In this document: piece after piece, positions 24,709 through 33,514 of the stretch
Layout: each line of letters opens with the position of its first letter
How positions within the stretch are numbered: position 1 is the first letter of the stretch
Assembly (NCBI GenBank): GCA_035556135.1
Contig: DATMFO010000002.1
Span: forward strand, 1-64,000
Direction: 5' to 3'
Source of the DNA: ZC4RG30 sp035556135
GTDB taxonomy: Bacteria; Pseudomonadota; Gammaproteobacteria; Steroidobacterales; Steroidobacteraceae
DNA: 64,000 nucleotides
Position numbers and translations under genes: made by a program
Notes under the pieces: model-generated
Databases searched by the model: none
Told to the model about the DNA's origin: nothing
Seen by the model: the letters and a program-made list of their open reading frames with translations, nothing else

Positions 24709-26913
24709 ATGACCAGAGCAATGCGATGGCGTGCATGTGGGCTGTTCGTGATGGCGCTCGGCGCCGCGGCAACCTCGAATCCCGCAGTGGCAGCTGAAGA
24801 AGAAGAGCTGGAGGAGGTCATTGTCACTGCGCAGCGGCGCACCGAGAGCGCGCAGTCGGTGGCCATCGCCGTCACGGCGCTGGGCGGCGATGAGCTGAAT
24901 GACAAGGCCGTCTCGCGCCTGGATGACCTGCAGTTCGCTGCGCCGGCACTCACCATCACCGATGCCGGCCTGACGCGCTCCGTGAACATCCGCGGCATCG
25001 GCCTAGCCAGCGGCTCACCGGCGGTCACGGCTGGCGTGGCCACGTATGTGGACGGACTGTTCCAGCCGCCCATTGCAACAAGCGCGGGCTACTACGACAT
25101 CGGCGGCATCGAGGTGTTGCGCGGTCCGCAGGGCACCTTCGTCGGCTCCAGCTCCACCGGCGGCGCCATCTTCATCAACACGCGCAACCCGCAGCTCGGG
25201 CGCCGGGAGGGCCGCATCGAGTTCATGGCCGGCAGCCAGGACAGCCTCGGCCTGCAGGCGGCCGGCAACCTCGCGCTGGGCGATACGCTGGCCGTGCGCG
25301 TGGCCGGCAACTACCGCTCGCGCGACAGCTTCTACCGCGACCTGGGTCCGGCAGGCAGCCGCGCAGGGGAGCTGGAGGAAATGTCCGGCCGGGTGGGGCT
25401 GCTGTGGCAGCCCACCGAGGCCTTCTCTCTGCTGGCGAAGTTCGAATCCACACGACGCGACACAGGCGGCTACGCCTACCGCCCCATTCCGACCACCCAG
25501 TACGCGGCGCTGCGCAGTGATGATCCCTTCGATCTCACCTACGATGACGACACGCAGAATGACGAGCGTCCCAGGCAGACTTCGGTGGAGCTGCGCTACA
25601 AGTTCGGCAACGGCATCACCCTGCGCTCGCTGAGCGGCTACCAGAACAAGCGCATATTCAACCTGTACGACTCGGACGGCACGGTGCAACAGGATCCGCC
25701 CGATCCACTGCTGCCGCGCGGCACCCAGGACCAGTACGTGCGCGAGCGCCTCTGGACGCAGGAATTCAACCTGATCTCGCCCACCGGCGGGACCTTCGAC
25801 TGGGTCGCCGGCCTCTATTACCAGCGCAACCGCATCGACGTGGTGATCGACCAGCTCTCGGATGGATTCCCCACCGACATCGACATCCACAACCGCAAGA
25901 TCGGCAAGGGAGTCTTCGCGCAGGTCGGCTACTTGCTGAATCCGGCGCTGAAATTGAACGTCGGTGCCCGCTACTCCAGCTTCGACGTGACGCAGGAAGG
26001 CGCGGTGGTGATCGGCGCCGGCATCCCTGTACCGCCCTTCAATGGCACGGGATTGCAGGTGGCAGACCTGGAAGGCGCCCACGATGATGGACGCGTCACC
26101 GGCAAGGTGGGCCTGGAGTGGACGCCAGACGACGGCAACCTGTTCTATGGATTCGTCGCGCGTGGCTACAAGCCCGGTGGCTTCAACTCGGCCACCAGCG
26201 AGTTTGATCCGGAGACGGTGATCGATTACGAGATCGGCTGGAAATCCACACTGCTGGACGGGCGCGTGCGCACGCAGGTGGGTGCCTTCTGGAACGACTA
26301 CCAGGACTTCCAGCTGGATGCGCTGAACCCGGAGTCAGGGCAGGTGCAGACCACGAACATCGCCAATGCCAGGGTGTTCGGCGTCGAGGCGCAGATGCAG
26401 GCCAGGATCGCGCGCTGGGGCCTGGATGCGGGCGTGGCATTTGTGGATTCCGAACTCAGCCGGGTGGAGTTCATCAACCAGCGCGCATTGCCGCCGGGCA
26501 CGAACCTGCCGCAGTGCGCACCCGGCGCGCCACCGGAGGTGCCGCCCACCTGCTTCGACTATGCGCCCTACGTGACCAGCGCTACGGGTAGGCGTCTGCT
26601 GTACTCCCCGAAGCTCACCTTCAACGCCGGCGTGGAATATTTCATCGCTCTCGGCGCTTCCACACTGCGCCCGCGGCTGAACTACGCCTACATCGGCAGC
26701 CAGTACACCAACCTGCTTTATTCGCCGGTGACCGACCGGCTGGCCTCGCGCGGCATCCTCTCGGCCCAGCTCACCTGGGAGCGTGATGACTGGCGGGTGG
26801 AAGCCTTTGGCACCAACCTCGCGGACAAGACCTACGTGGGCGGCCAGTTCGGCAACAATGAGTTCTATGGCGCGCCACGCGAGTATGGTGTGCGCGTGTC
26901 GAAGCAGTTCTGA
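24709..26913 (+). CDS. TonB-dependent outer-membrane receptor
   Basis: The receptor has 734 residues: a signal peptide ending near AVA (about residue 28), a TonB-box-like stretch EEVIVTAQRR, a plug domain (to about 160) and a 22-strand-type beta-barrel ending in an aromatic (KQF). It should import a sugar or glycoside across the outer membrane with TonB energy. ATG 24709 follows GGAGGGG; the longer frame upstream runs through the operator. The ROK kinase gene starts 12 bp downstream and an SGNH esterase gene then overlaps, so these form one operon. Context suggests sucrose or a substituted sucrose as ligand. Confidence 0.88.
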   Translation: MTRAMRWRACGLFVMALGAAATSNPAVAAEEEELEEVIVTAQRRTESAQSVAIAVTALGGDELNDKAVSRLDDLQFAAPALTITDAGLTRSVNIRGIGLASGSPAVTAGVATYVDGLFQPPIATSAGYYDIGGIEVLRGPQGTFVGSSSTGGAIFINTRNPQLGRREGRIEFMAGSQDSLGLQAAGNLALGDTLAVRVAGNYRSRDSFYRDLGPAGSRAGELEEMSGRVGLLWQPTEAFSLLAKFESTRRDTGGYAYRPIPTTQYAALRSDDPFDLTYDDDTQNDERPRQTSVELRYKFGNGITLRSLSGYQNKRIFNLYDSDGTVQQDPPDPLLPRGTQDQYVRERLWTQEFNLISPTGGTFDWVAGLYYQRNRIDVVIDQLSDGFPTDIDIHNRKIGKGVFAQVGYLLNPALKLNVGARYSSFDVTQEGAVVIGAGIPVPPFNGTGLQVADLEGAHDDGRVTGKVGLEWTPDDGNLFYGFVARGYKPGGFNSATSEFDPETVIDYEIGWKSTLLDGRVRTQVGAFWNDYQDFQLDALNPESGQVQTTNIANARVFGVEAQMQARIARWGLDAGVAFVDSELSRVEFINQRALPPGTNLPQCAPGAPPEVPPTCFDYAPYVTSATGRRLLYSPKLTFNAGVEYFIALGASTLRPRLNYAYIGSQYTNLLYSPVTDRLASRGILSAQLTWERDDWRVEAFGTNLADKTYVGGQFGNNEFYGAPREYGVRVSKQF

Positions 26914-26925
26914 GCTGGAGGCGGG

Positions 26926-27852
26926 GTGGCGTCAGGCAGGGGAGGGGTGCTGGTCGGCGCCATCGAGGGCGGGGGCACGAAGTTCATCTGCGCCGTGGGG
27001 CATGTCTCCGGAGCCGTGCTGGAGCGTGCCGTCATACCCACCACAGATGCAGACACCACGCTCGGTGAGTGCCTGCGCTACTTCGAGGCCGCCGCGGTCC
27101 GGCATGGACCGGTGCGGGCCCTGGGCATCGCCTGCTTCGGGCCGCTGCAGCTGCGCAAGGATGCCGGCGATTTCGGCAGCCTGCTGGCCACGCCCAAGGC
27201 GGGATGGTCGGGCATCGATGTGCTGGGTCCATTCCGCGAGCGCCTGCAGGTTCCGGTCGCGCTCGACACCGACGTCGGCGCTGCGGCGCGCGGCGAACTG
27301 GTCCTGGGCGCGGGACAGGGGTTCGCTTCGCTTGCCTACGTGACGGTGGGCACCGGGATCGGTGGCGCGGTGGCACCATCCGTGGCCGGTGCGCAAGCCC
27401 TGCATGCGGAGATGGGACACCTGCCAGTGCGTCGCGATGCACGTGACGGGGATTTCGCCGGCACTTGCCCCTTCCACGGCGATTGCCTGGAGGGGTTGGC
27501 CAGCGGGCCGGCCATCCTGGCGCGCTGGGGCAGGCCGCTATCTGCCTTGCCTCCCGCCCACATCGGGCGCGCGATGATTGGCGGCTACGTCGGGCAGTTG
27601 GCCGCGGCCATCGCGCTGCTGCATTCGCCCGAAGTGCTGGTGGTGGGTGGTGGCGTTGTTTCCGATGCAGCGCTGCTGCCGCAGATCCGCGGCTCCACGC
27701 TGGCATGGCTGGGTGGCTACCTGCCGCACCTGCGTGATGCAGCGGCGATGCATGCGTTCATCCGTGCGCCGGGTCTGGATGGTGACTCGGCCATTTCCGG
27801 CGCACTGCTGATGGCTGCCGATGCGCTTGACTCAAGGAGGGTTCCGTCGTGA
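26926..27852 (+). CDS. ROK-family fructokinase
   Basis: This 308-residue cytoplasmic kinase of the ROK family would phosphorylate the fructose released by sucrose phosphorylase. Features are the ATP-binding GAIEGGGTKF at 11-20, catalytic D116 in LDTDVGAA, VGTGIGGA at 141-148 and the fructokinase-type zinc site H165, C181, H184, C187 (CPFHGDCLEG). GTG 26926 is used; another GTG lies a few codons in and would still keep the nucleotide-binding motif. It is co-transcribed with the TonB receptor, and its stop overlaps the next start. Confidence 0.9.
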   Translation: MASGRGGVLVGAIEGGGTKFICAVGHVSGAVLERAVIPTTDADTTLGECLRYFEAAAVRHGPVRALGIACFGPLQLRKDAGDFGSLLATPKAGWSGIDVLGPFRERLQVPVALDTDVGAAARGELVLGAGQGFASLAYVTVGTGIGGAVAPSVAGAQALHAEMGHLPVRRDARDGDFAGTCPFHGDCLEGLASGPAILARWGRPLSALPPAHIGRAMIGGYVGQLAAAIALLHSPEVLVVGGGVVSDAALLPQIRGSTLAWLGGYLPHLRDAAAMHAFIRAPGLDGDSAISGALLMAADALDSRRVPS

Positions 27853-28733
27853 ATCAGTTGCACCTGCGCTGGATAGCCAGTGCATTCGTCGGGGCGCTGC
27901 TGCTGGCGCCGGCTGGGGCTGGCGCCGCGCAACCGCCGGTGGGCATGGTGGAAGAGCCCTGTCCGCCCGCATTGCCCATGCCACCTGCGGCACGGAAGGT
28001 GCTTGTCGATCTCTTCATGCAGCCTCGCACCCTGGGTCCGGGGGATTTCGAATCGCTGATGAAGAACGAAACCTTCGCCGCTTACGACCAGGAGTTGCGC
28101 CGCCGTGGCAGCAGCGACTGGGCCGGCCTGTGCCGCTATCGCGCGGCCAACACGGCGCTGCCGCCGGGATCCGCCCGCGTGGTGTTCATCGGGGATTCGA
28201 TCACTGAGAACTGGCTGCTGGCGGACCCGGAATATTTCTCCGGCGGCATCGTGAACCGCGGCATCGGCGCCCAGACCTCTGCGCAGATGCTGCTGAGGTT
28301 TCGCGCCGATGTGGTGGCGCTGCGGCCGGCCGTGGTGCATATCCTGGCGGGAACGAATGACGTGGCCGGCAACAATGGTCCCGTCCGCCCCCGTGATTTC
28401 CAGAACAACATCGAATCCATGGTGGAGATTGCCGCGGCCAATGGCATCCGGGTGATCCTTGGCAGCATTCCGCCGGCTGCGTCTTTCAGCTGGCAGCCCT
28501 CGATGCGGCCCGCACCTCTCATTGACCGGCTGAACGGATGGCTGCGCCAGTATGCGGCGGACAAGGGGCTGGGATACGTGGACTACCACCCGGCACTGCG
28601 CGGCAGCGCGGGCGAACTGAAGTCAGCGCTGGGGAACGACGGCGTGCATCCGAACCGTGATGGCTATGCGCAGATGCGGCGCCTGGCGGAGGCCGCTATT
28701 GCCGCGGAGATGCGACGGGCGACCACGCGGTGA
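27849..28733 (+). CDS. Exported SGNH/GDSL esterase
   Basis: This 294-residue exported hydrolase has a signal peptide (1-26) and all SGNH blocks: GDSITENW (Ser nucleophile), the Gly in NRGIG, the Asn in AGTNDV, and DGVHPN with the catalytic Asp/His. Such enzymes remove acetyl or longer acyl groups from sugars or lipids. The start is GTG 27849, overlapping the kinase stop (GTGA). Being translationally coupled to a fructokinase is strong evidence that its substrate is the same sugar in an acylated form. Confidence 0.88.
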   Translation: MNQLHLRWIASAFVGALLLAPAGAGAAQPPVGMVEEPCPPALPMPPAARKVLVDLFMQPRTLGPGDFESLMKNETFAAYDQELRRRGSSDWAGLCRYRAANTALPPGSARVVFIGDSITENWLLADPEYFSGGIVNRGIGAQTSAQMLLRFRADVVALRPAVVHILAGTNDVAGNNGPVRPRDFQNNIESMVEIAAANGIRVILGSIPPAASFSWQPSMRPAPLIDRLNGWLRQYAADKGLGYVDYHPALRGSAGELKSALGNDGVHPNRDGYAQMRRLAEAAIAAEMRRATTR

Positions 28734-28736
28734 ACT

Positions 28737-28761
28737 GGCGCGCCGGCGATGCCGGCGCGCC
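28737..28761. terminator. Strong bidirectional hairpin between convergent genes
   Basis: GGCGCGCCGGC and GCCGGCGCGCC form a perfect 11-bp stem with loop GAT, between the plus-strand esterase stop (28733) and the minus-strand hydrolase stop (28774). There is no T-run, but position and strength fit a shared terminator. Confidence 0.7.
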
Positions 28762-28773
28762 CTGCGGTGCGGC

Positions 28774-29757
28774 TCAGCGCCGCGCCGGCTTCACATGCTT
28801 CGGGAAGAATGCGAATACATCCGGCATGGCACCCATGATGATGGTGCCGTGGTCCAGCCCCGGCTTCTCGATGTATTCATGCGCCACCTTCAGGCCTTTC
28901 AGCTGCTCGCTGAAGGCGCGCGAGCTGGTGATCAGTGAATCCTTGTCGCCCACGGCCAGCAGCAGCGGAACCTTGGTGATCTTCGATGCCGGGGTGACCT
29001 CCACGTTGAATAGCGCGGGGGCCAGCAGCGCCACGCCCGCCCAGATATCGGCGTATTTCTCGGCCAGGTGACGCGCACCACCGCCACCCTGCGAGTGGCC
29101 CATCAGGTAGATGCGCCGGTCATCGATGTTGAACTCCTTGCGCACCAGCTCGAGCACGTTCATCACGTCCTTCTCGCTGTATTCGGTGACCTTGGCCGGA
29201 TCGGTTTCCTTCGTACCGCCGACCAGTGGCGGCTGCGGGCGGGCAGCGCCCGGTACGCCGGCACCTGGAGCGCCGGCACCCCGAGCGCCGGCCGGGGGGG
29301 CGGCGCCAGGTGCACCCGGCGCTCCAGGTGCGGCAGCGGGACGCGGTCCGGCCTGGACGCCGAAGCCCGCGCGGTTGTTGTAGCCGATGGCTCCCACGAG
29401 GATGTAACCACCGGCTTCTGCGAGATCCACTGCGCTGCCGCGCACGAAGGTCAGTGTCGTGCCGGTGAAGCCACGCAGCGCAATCACCAGCGGCGCCTTC
29501 TCGCCCTTCTTCACCTTCGAGGACACGTACACGGAGTAGGGGAGTTCCTCTCCGGTCTCCTTGAACACGTATTTGCGGATCTCCACGCCCTTCTCGGGCG
29601 TGACTTCGGATCCGCCGCGGATGCCAGGTGGCAGCACCTGCTGGGGTGGGCCGCCCTGCGGCGGGCCAGGTGGTGTGGCCTGCGCCAGCGTGGTGGATGG
29701 CATGCAAAAGGTTGCAAGCAGCGCAAGCGCAGCCAGGGGGCGGGTTACAGGTTTCAT
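28774..29757 (-). CDS. Exported alpha/beta hydrolase with collagen-like insert
   Basis: This 327-residue exported hydrolase has a signal peptide (1-25) and a depolymerase/prolyl-oligopeptidase-like alpha/beta fold: nucleophile GHSQGG, an Asp in GDKDSL and a His in GLDHGT. An insert of roughly 40 residues built from Gly-Ala-Pro and Gly-Ala-Arg triplets lies near residues 140-180, before the nucleophile. It looks like a flexible, collagen-like surface loop. Its start overlaps the upstream hydrolase stop by four bases. It probably hydrolyses an ester or polyester in the periplasm or medium. Confidence 0.8.
   Translation of the reverse strand: MKPVTRPLAALALLATFCMPSTTLAQATPPGPPQGGPPQQVLPPGIRGGSEVTPEKGVEIRKYVFKETGEELPYSVYVSSKVKKGEKAPLVIALRGFTGTTLTFVRGSAVDLAEAGGYILVGAIGYNNRAGFGVQAGPRPAAAPGAPGAPGAAPPAGARGAGAPGAGVPGAARPQPPLVGGTKETDPAKVTEYSEKDVMNVLELVRKEFNIDDRRIYLMGHSQGGGGARHLAEKYADIWAGVALLAPALFNVEVTPASKITKVPLLLAVGDKDSLITSSRAFSEQLKGLKVAHEYIEKPGLDHGTIIMGAMPDVFAFFPKHVKPARR
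29703..29716. promoter_or_regulatory. Operator-like site inside a signal-peptide coding region
   Basis: TGCAAAAGGTTGCA matches 12 of 14 bases of the LacI palindrome at 24642. It lies within the first 20 codons of the minus-strand hydrolase. It could be an intragenic operator that blocks read-through, or a chance match. Confidence 0.3.
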
Positions 29758-30776
29758 CGTGAAGCTCCTGTCGTCGGGGAGCCGGCGGTGCCGGCATTGA
29801 GGGGCGGAATCATCTTCTGGCGTGCCATGAAGCGCAGCGCCTGCACCGGCCAGTCCTTCACGGTCTGGTCGTCCATGGCTGCGCCGAGGCCGAAGCCATG
29901 CGGTCCGTTGTCGAGGATGTGCATTTCGGCCGGCACGCCGGCGGCAACGCAGGCCTCGTAGAACAGCAGCGAATTCTTCACCGGCACCAGCCGGTCGTTG
30001 GTGCCGTGCACGAGGAAGGTGGGCGGCGTGCTCTTCGTGACGTGCTTCTGAGGTGACAGTGCGGCGAACAGTGCCGGATCATCCTGCGTGAGGTTGGTGC
30101 GCGAGCCACGGTGCGTGACTGCATCGTCGGTGAGGTCGATGACCGGATAGAGCAGCAGCGCGAAGGCCGGGCGCGCGCTCAGTGCATCGATGGCGTCCGG
30201 TGCATAAGGCGCCGGCGGCAGCAGCTTGTTCTCATGCTGCGTGGCGAGCAGGGCGGCGAGATGGCCGCCTGCAGATCCGCCCAGGACGCCCACGCGTTCC
30301 GGATCGACGCCGAACTCCCGTGCGCGCGACTTGATCAGCCGCAGCGCGCGCTGCGCATCCAGCAGCGTGGTGGGATAGTGATAGCGCGGGCCTTTGCGAT
30401 AGCGCAGCACGAAGGCCGCAACGTTGTTGTCGCGGAAGAAGCGCGCCGGAATCGGGCCCTCGCCGGGGAGAGTGAGGATCTGGTAGCCGCCGCCCGGCAG
30501 CACCAGCACGCCTGCACCGGTGGCCTGGCCCGCAGGCGGAAGATAGATGTCGAGCGTGGGTTCGGTGGGATCCAGCTCGGTCTCGTTGCCGGCAATCACA
30601 CCGGGCGTGCGCTCATAGAGCTTGATGCGCGGCACGTCATCACGGATGGGTCCGGCACCGAGGCCGAAGCCTCCGGGAGGGGGACCTCCCTGGCGGGCGG
30701 GCGGCTCCGCCACTTGTGCGGCGCCAGCACAGCCCAGCAGGAAAACGGCAACCAACACCCTCGCAAAGGATTCCAT
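29754..30776 (-). CDS. Exported alpha/beta hydrolase (acetyl/feruloyl esterase-like)
   Basis: The protein has 340 residues with a signal peptide and a BD-FAE/acetyl-xylan-esterase-like fold: LPGGGYQIL (oxyanion), GGSAGGH (nucleophile), HGTNDRLVP (Asp) and NGPHGFG (His). It resembles the hydrolase at 19659-20657, suggesting duplication within the locus. I chose ATG 30776 (GGGGGGC Shine-Dalgarno) rather than the in-frame 30962, because the extension would cross the divergent promoter with two LacI-type sites. It is the first gene of a two-gene operon. Confidence 0.83.
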   Translation of the reverse strand: MESFARVLVAVFLLGCAGAAQVAEPPARQGGPPPGGFGLGAGPIRDDVPRIKLYERTPGVIAGNETELDPTEPTLDIYLPPAGQATGAGVLVLPGGGYQILTLPGEGPIPARFFRDNNVAAFVLRYRKGPRYHYPTTLLDAQRALRLIKSRAREFGVDPERVGVLGGSAGGHLAALLATQHENKLLPPAPYAPDAIDALSARPAFALLLYPVIDLTDDAVTHRGSRTNLTQDDPALFAALSPQKHVTKSTPPTFLVHGTNDRLVPVKNSLLFYEACVAAGVPAEMHILDNGPHGFGLGAAMDDQTVKDWPVQALRFMARQKMIPPLNAGTAGSPTTGASR

Positions 30777-30787
30777 TTGCCCCCCGA

Positions 30788-30801
30788 TGCAGGCGTTTGC
30801 C
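30788..30801. promoter_or_regulatory. LacI-type operator near the minus-strand hydrolase start
   Basis: TGCAGGCGTTTGCC matches 11 of 14 bases of the perfect site at 24642. It lies 12 bp upstream of the minus-strand hydrolase ATG, in the position expected for repression. Confidence 0.5.
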
Positions 30802-30831
30802 GCCTGCTGTGCGCGGACTCTAGCAGGTTTA

Positions 30832-30845
30832 CGCAAACGGTTGCA
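30832..30845. promoter_or_regulatory. LacI-type operator between divergent esterase operons
   Basis: CGCAAACGGTTGCA matches 12 of 14 bases of the perfect site at 24642 and keeps the central ACG. It lies between the hydrolase operon (start 30776) and the SGNH operon (start 30890), so one site could control both. Confidence 0.68.
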
Positions 30846-30889
30846 CTGGCGGCCGCGGCGGGTATGCTGGGGCAAACAAAGGGGGGCAT

Positions 30890-32140
30890 ATGAGGATCCA
30901 AGCGGCAGTTCGATGGCTGGCGCTGGCCTTGCTGGGCATGACGGGCCCTGCCGGGGCAGCACAGCCCTGCGGACTCAATTGCGAGGGCAACTGGGTGGCG
31001 GCATGGGGCACTGCGCAGCAGCTGGCGCAGCCCGTGCGCGCCATTCCGGCGGCGGTCACACCACCGGCAAAGGTGGCCCGCCAGACCGTGCGGATGATCG
31101 CGCGACCCACGGTGTCGGGTTCCGCGCTGCGCGTGGCGCTGTCCAACTCTTTCGGCTTCGGCGCCGTGCGCATCGACGCGGCGCATGTGGCGCGCCATGC
31201 TGGCGGCGGTGCCATTGACGCCGGCAGCGGGCAGAGCCTGACCTTCGGCGGGCGCCCGTGGGTGGTGCTGCCGCCCGGTGCGCAGCTATACAGCGATCCG
31301 CTTCCCTTCGAGGTGGCCGCGCAGGCTGATCTGGCCATATCGCTTTATCTCGAGGCCGACAGTGGGCCGACCACCGCGCATCCCATCGGCTTGCGCACGG
31401 CCTGGCTTGCTCCCGGCAACCAGGTATCGGCCACGCGGCTGAATGATGCCGCCACCTTCAGCTCCTACCTGTGGCTTGCCGGCATCGACGTGCGCGCGGC
31501 AGACAACGCAGCGACCATCGTCGCCTTCGGCGATTCCATCACCGACGGGTTCTCCACTACGCCAGATGCGGACCTCCCCTGGCCCTCGATCCTTGCGCGA
31601 CGCCTGGCAGCGCAACGGAACCAGCCGCCGCGTGCCGTGATCAACATGGGCATCTCAGGCAATCGCGTGCTGCGCGAGGACGCCGGCTCCAGTGCACTGG
31701 CCCGCTTCGACCGCGACGTGCTGTCGCGTCCCGGCACGCGCTGGGTGCTGCTGCTGGAAGGCATCAACGACATCGGCTTCCTGGCCTTCGCGGGCAACAA
31801 TCCCGCCGAGCAGCTCACGGTCGAGGACATCATCACCGGCTACCGGATGCTGATCGGGCGCGCACGGCTGCACGGCCTCAGGATCATTGGCGGGACGCTG
31901 ACACCTTTCGAAGGCGTGCCCACCTACAGCGAGGCCGCAGAGCGCATGCGCCAGCAGGTGAATGCGTGGATCCGCACCAGCGGTGCCTTTGATGCCGTGG
32001 TGGACTTCGACGCGGTCACGCGGGATCCGGCGGCGCCCACGAAGCTGCGCGCCGAGTACGACTCGGGCGACCATATCCATCCCAATGATGCCGGCAACAA
32101 GGCCATGGCCGATGCCATCGACCTGAAACTGTTTCGCTGA
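30890..32140 (+). CDS. Exported SGNH-family hydrolase (large form)
   Basis: This 416-residue protein has a signal peptide (1-24), an N-terminal beta-rich domain of about 180 residues, and an SGNH hydrolase domain: FGDSITDG (Ser), NMGISGNR (Gly), EGINDIG (Asn) and DHIHPND (Asp/His). The layout resembles secreted rhamnogalacturonan-acetylesterase/arabinolytic-type SGNH enzymes. It should remove acyl groups from a carbohydrate outside the cytoplasm. It is first in an operon with a ceramidase-like gene 11 bp downstream and an esterase gene after that. Confidence 0.87.
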   Translation: MRIQAAVRWLALALLGMTGPAGAAQPCGLNCEGNWVAAWGTAQQLAQPVRAIPAAVTPPAKVARQTVRMIARPTVSGSALRVALSNSFGFGAVRIDAAHVARHAGGGAIDAGSGQSLTFGGRPWVVLPPGAQLYSDPLPFEVAAQADLAISLYLEADSGPTTAHPIGLRTAWLAPGNQVSATRLNDAATFSSYLWLAGIDVRAADNAATIVAFGDSITDGFSTTPDADLPWPSILARRLAAQRNQPPRAVINMGISGNRVLREDAGSSALARFDRDVLSRPGTRWVLLLEGINDIGFLAFAGNNPAEQLTVEDIITGYRMLIGRARLHGLRIIGGTLTPFEGVPTYSEAAERMRQQVNAWIRTSGAFDAVVDFDAVTRDPAAPTKLRAEYDSGDHIHPNDAGNKAMADAIDLKLFR

Positions 32141-32151
32141 AGGAGCCAGTC

Positions 32152-33513
32152 ATGAAACCTCTTCTCGCGGTGGCGATCTCGGTTCTCTGCATTGCACCTG
32201 CCGCGTACGCAGCGCAGCCGCAGGGCGGGGCGGGGGCACAGCAGGCACCGGCCACATTGCGCGCCGGCGCGGCACGCGTCGATTTCACACCCGCGCAGCT
32301 GCCGGCCAGCATCCTGGGCGTGCTGGACCCTATCTACGTGCGCGCCATGGTGATGGACAATGGCAGCACGCGCGCCGCACTGGTATCGGTGGACGCCGGT
32401 TCCGTATCCACCGACCTCTTCAACAAGGTCAGTGCCCGCGCTGCGGAGGAGCTGAAGATCCCGGCCGCGCAGCTGCTGATCTCGGCCACGCACACGCACA
32501 GCGTACCCTTCCAGGCCAGCCAGGGCCTGGATGAGAAGGTCATGCAGGCATTGCGCGAGGCGGCGGCGCGGATGCAGCCGGCACGCGTGGCCTGGGGCAC
32601 GGGCCAATCGTGGATCAACGTGAACCGCGACCGCGTGGATCCGGTGACCAACCGCTGGTGGGAAGGCCCGAACTACGAAGGCACCTCCGACAAGACCGTG
32701 GCCGTGGTGCGGTTCGAGAGTCTCTCGGGCCAGCCCATTGCGGTCTATTACAACTATGGCGTGCATGCGGTGCTCACCGGCACGCTGGACAAGATCAGCG
32801 GCGACATTCCCGGTGCCACGTCGCGCTACGTGGAGAGTTCGCTGGGTGGCAATGCAGTGGCGCTGTGGTCCAGCGGCCCCGCCGGCGACCAGAATCCGGT
32901 CTTCTTCAACCAGACCTATGAGTTGCGCGAGATCCGCATCGCCGACTATGCGAAGCGCGGCGAGGACATCAGCAACTCCATGCCGCCGGGCGGGCAGGGG
33001 CTGGACCGCAACAACCCGCGCGTGCAGGTGCTGCTGAAGCAGCAGGAGCAGATGACGGAGACCATGGGGCAGATGCTGGGAGAGGAAATCCTGCACGTGA
33101 TGCGCGAGTCGCTGGAGAAGCCGCCGGTGGACTTCACTCTCCGCGGCGCACACTCACAGCTCACCTGTCCGGCACGGCGTCGCACCGACACCGGGCGTGC
33201 GGGCTACCCGGGCACCTACGTGGATGCCGGTGAGGTGTCGATCCGCCTGGGTGCGCTGCGCATCGGCGACATCTACATCGGCACGGTGGACGGTGAGGTG
33301 TACAGCGGCATCGGACTGCGCCTGAAACGCGAGTCCCCCTTCAAGCACACCATGCTGTCCACGCTGACCAATGGCTCGGCCCCTACCGGCTACATCCCCA
33401 GCGAGGATGCCTGGGGGCGCAATGTGTTCACCGTGCTCAGCTCCCGGCTGAAGCCCGGCTGCGCCGAGGCTGGTATCGTTGACGGCATCGTTGACCTGAT
33501 GCGGGGGCTTTGA
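32152..33513 (+). CDS. Exported neutral/alkaline ceramidase-like hydrolase (short form)
   Basis: This 453-residue protein has a signal peptide (1-21) and the N-terminal part of the neutral ceramidase fold: AGAARVDFTP, SVDAGSVS, the zinc motif SATHTHS and NYGVHAVLTG. Neutral ceramidases cleave the N-acyl bond of ceramide and are usually about 650-780 residues. This protein lacks most of the C-terminal half, so its substrate may differ. It sits between two secreted esterases in one operon. A role in hydrolysing an acyl or lipid-linked substrate is inference. Confidence 0.72.
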   Translation: MKPLLAVAISVLCIAPAAYAAQPQGGAGAQQAPATLRAGAARVDFTPAQLPASILGVLDPIYVRAMVMDNGSTRAALVSVDAGSVSTDLFNKVSARAAEELKIPAAQLLISATHTHSVPFQASQGLDEKVMQALREAAARMQPARVAWGTGQSWINVNRDRVDPVTNRWWEGPNYEGTSDKTVAVVRFESLSGQPIAVYYNYGVHAVLTGTLDKISGDIPGATSRYVESSLGGNAVALWSSGPAGDQNPVFFNQTYELREIRIADYAKRGEDISNSMPPGGQGLDRNNPRVQVLLKQQEQMTETMGQMLGEEILHVMRESLEKPPVDFTLRGAHSQLTCPARRRTDTGRAGYPGTYVDAGEVSIRLGALRIGDIYIGTVDGEVYSGIGLRLKRESPFKHTMLSTLTNGSAPTGYIPSEDAWGRNVFTVLSSRLKPGCAEAGIVDGIVDLMRGL

Positions 33514-33514
33514 C

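Noticed and set aside
29225..29345. Repetitive GC-rich tract that might suggest a CRISPR array or tandem repeat element
   Set aside because: The repetition follows codon triplets of Gly-Ala-Pro in a hydrolase gene; there are no spacers and no cas genes.
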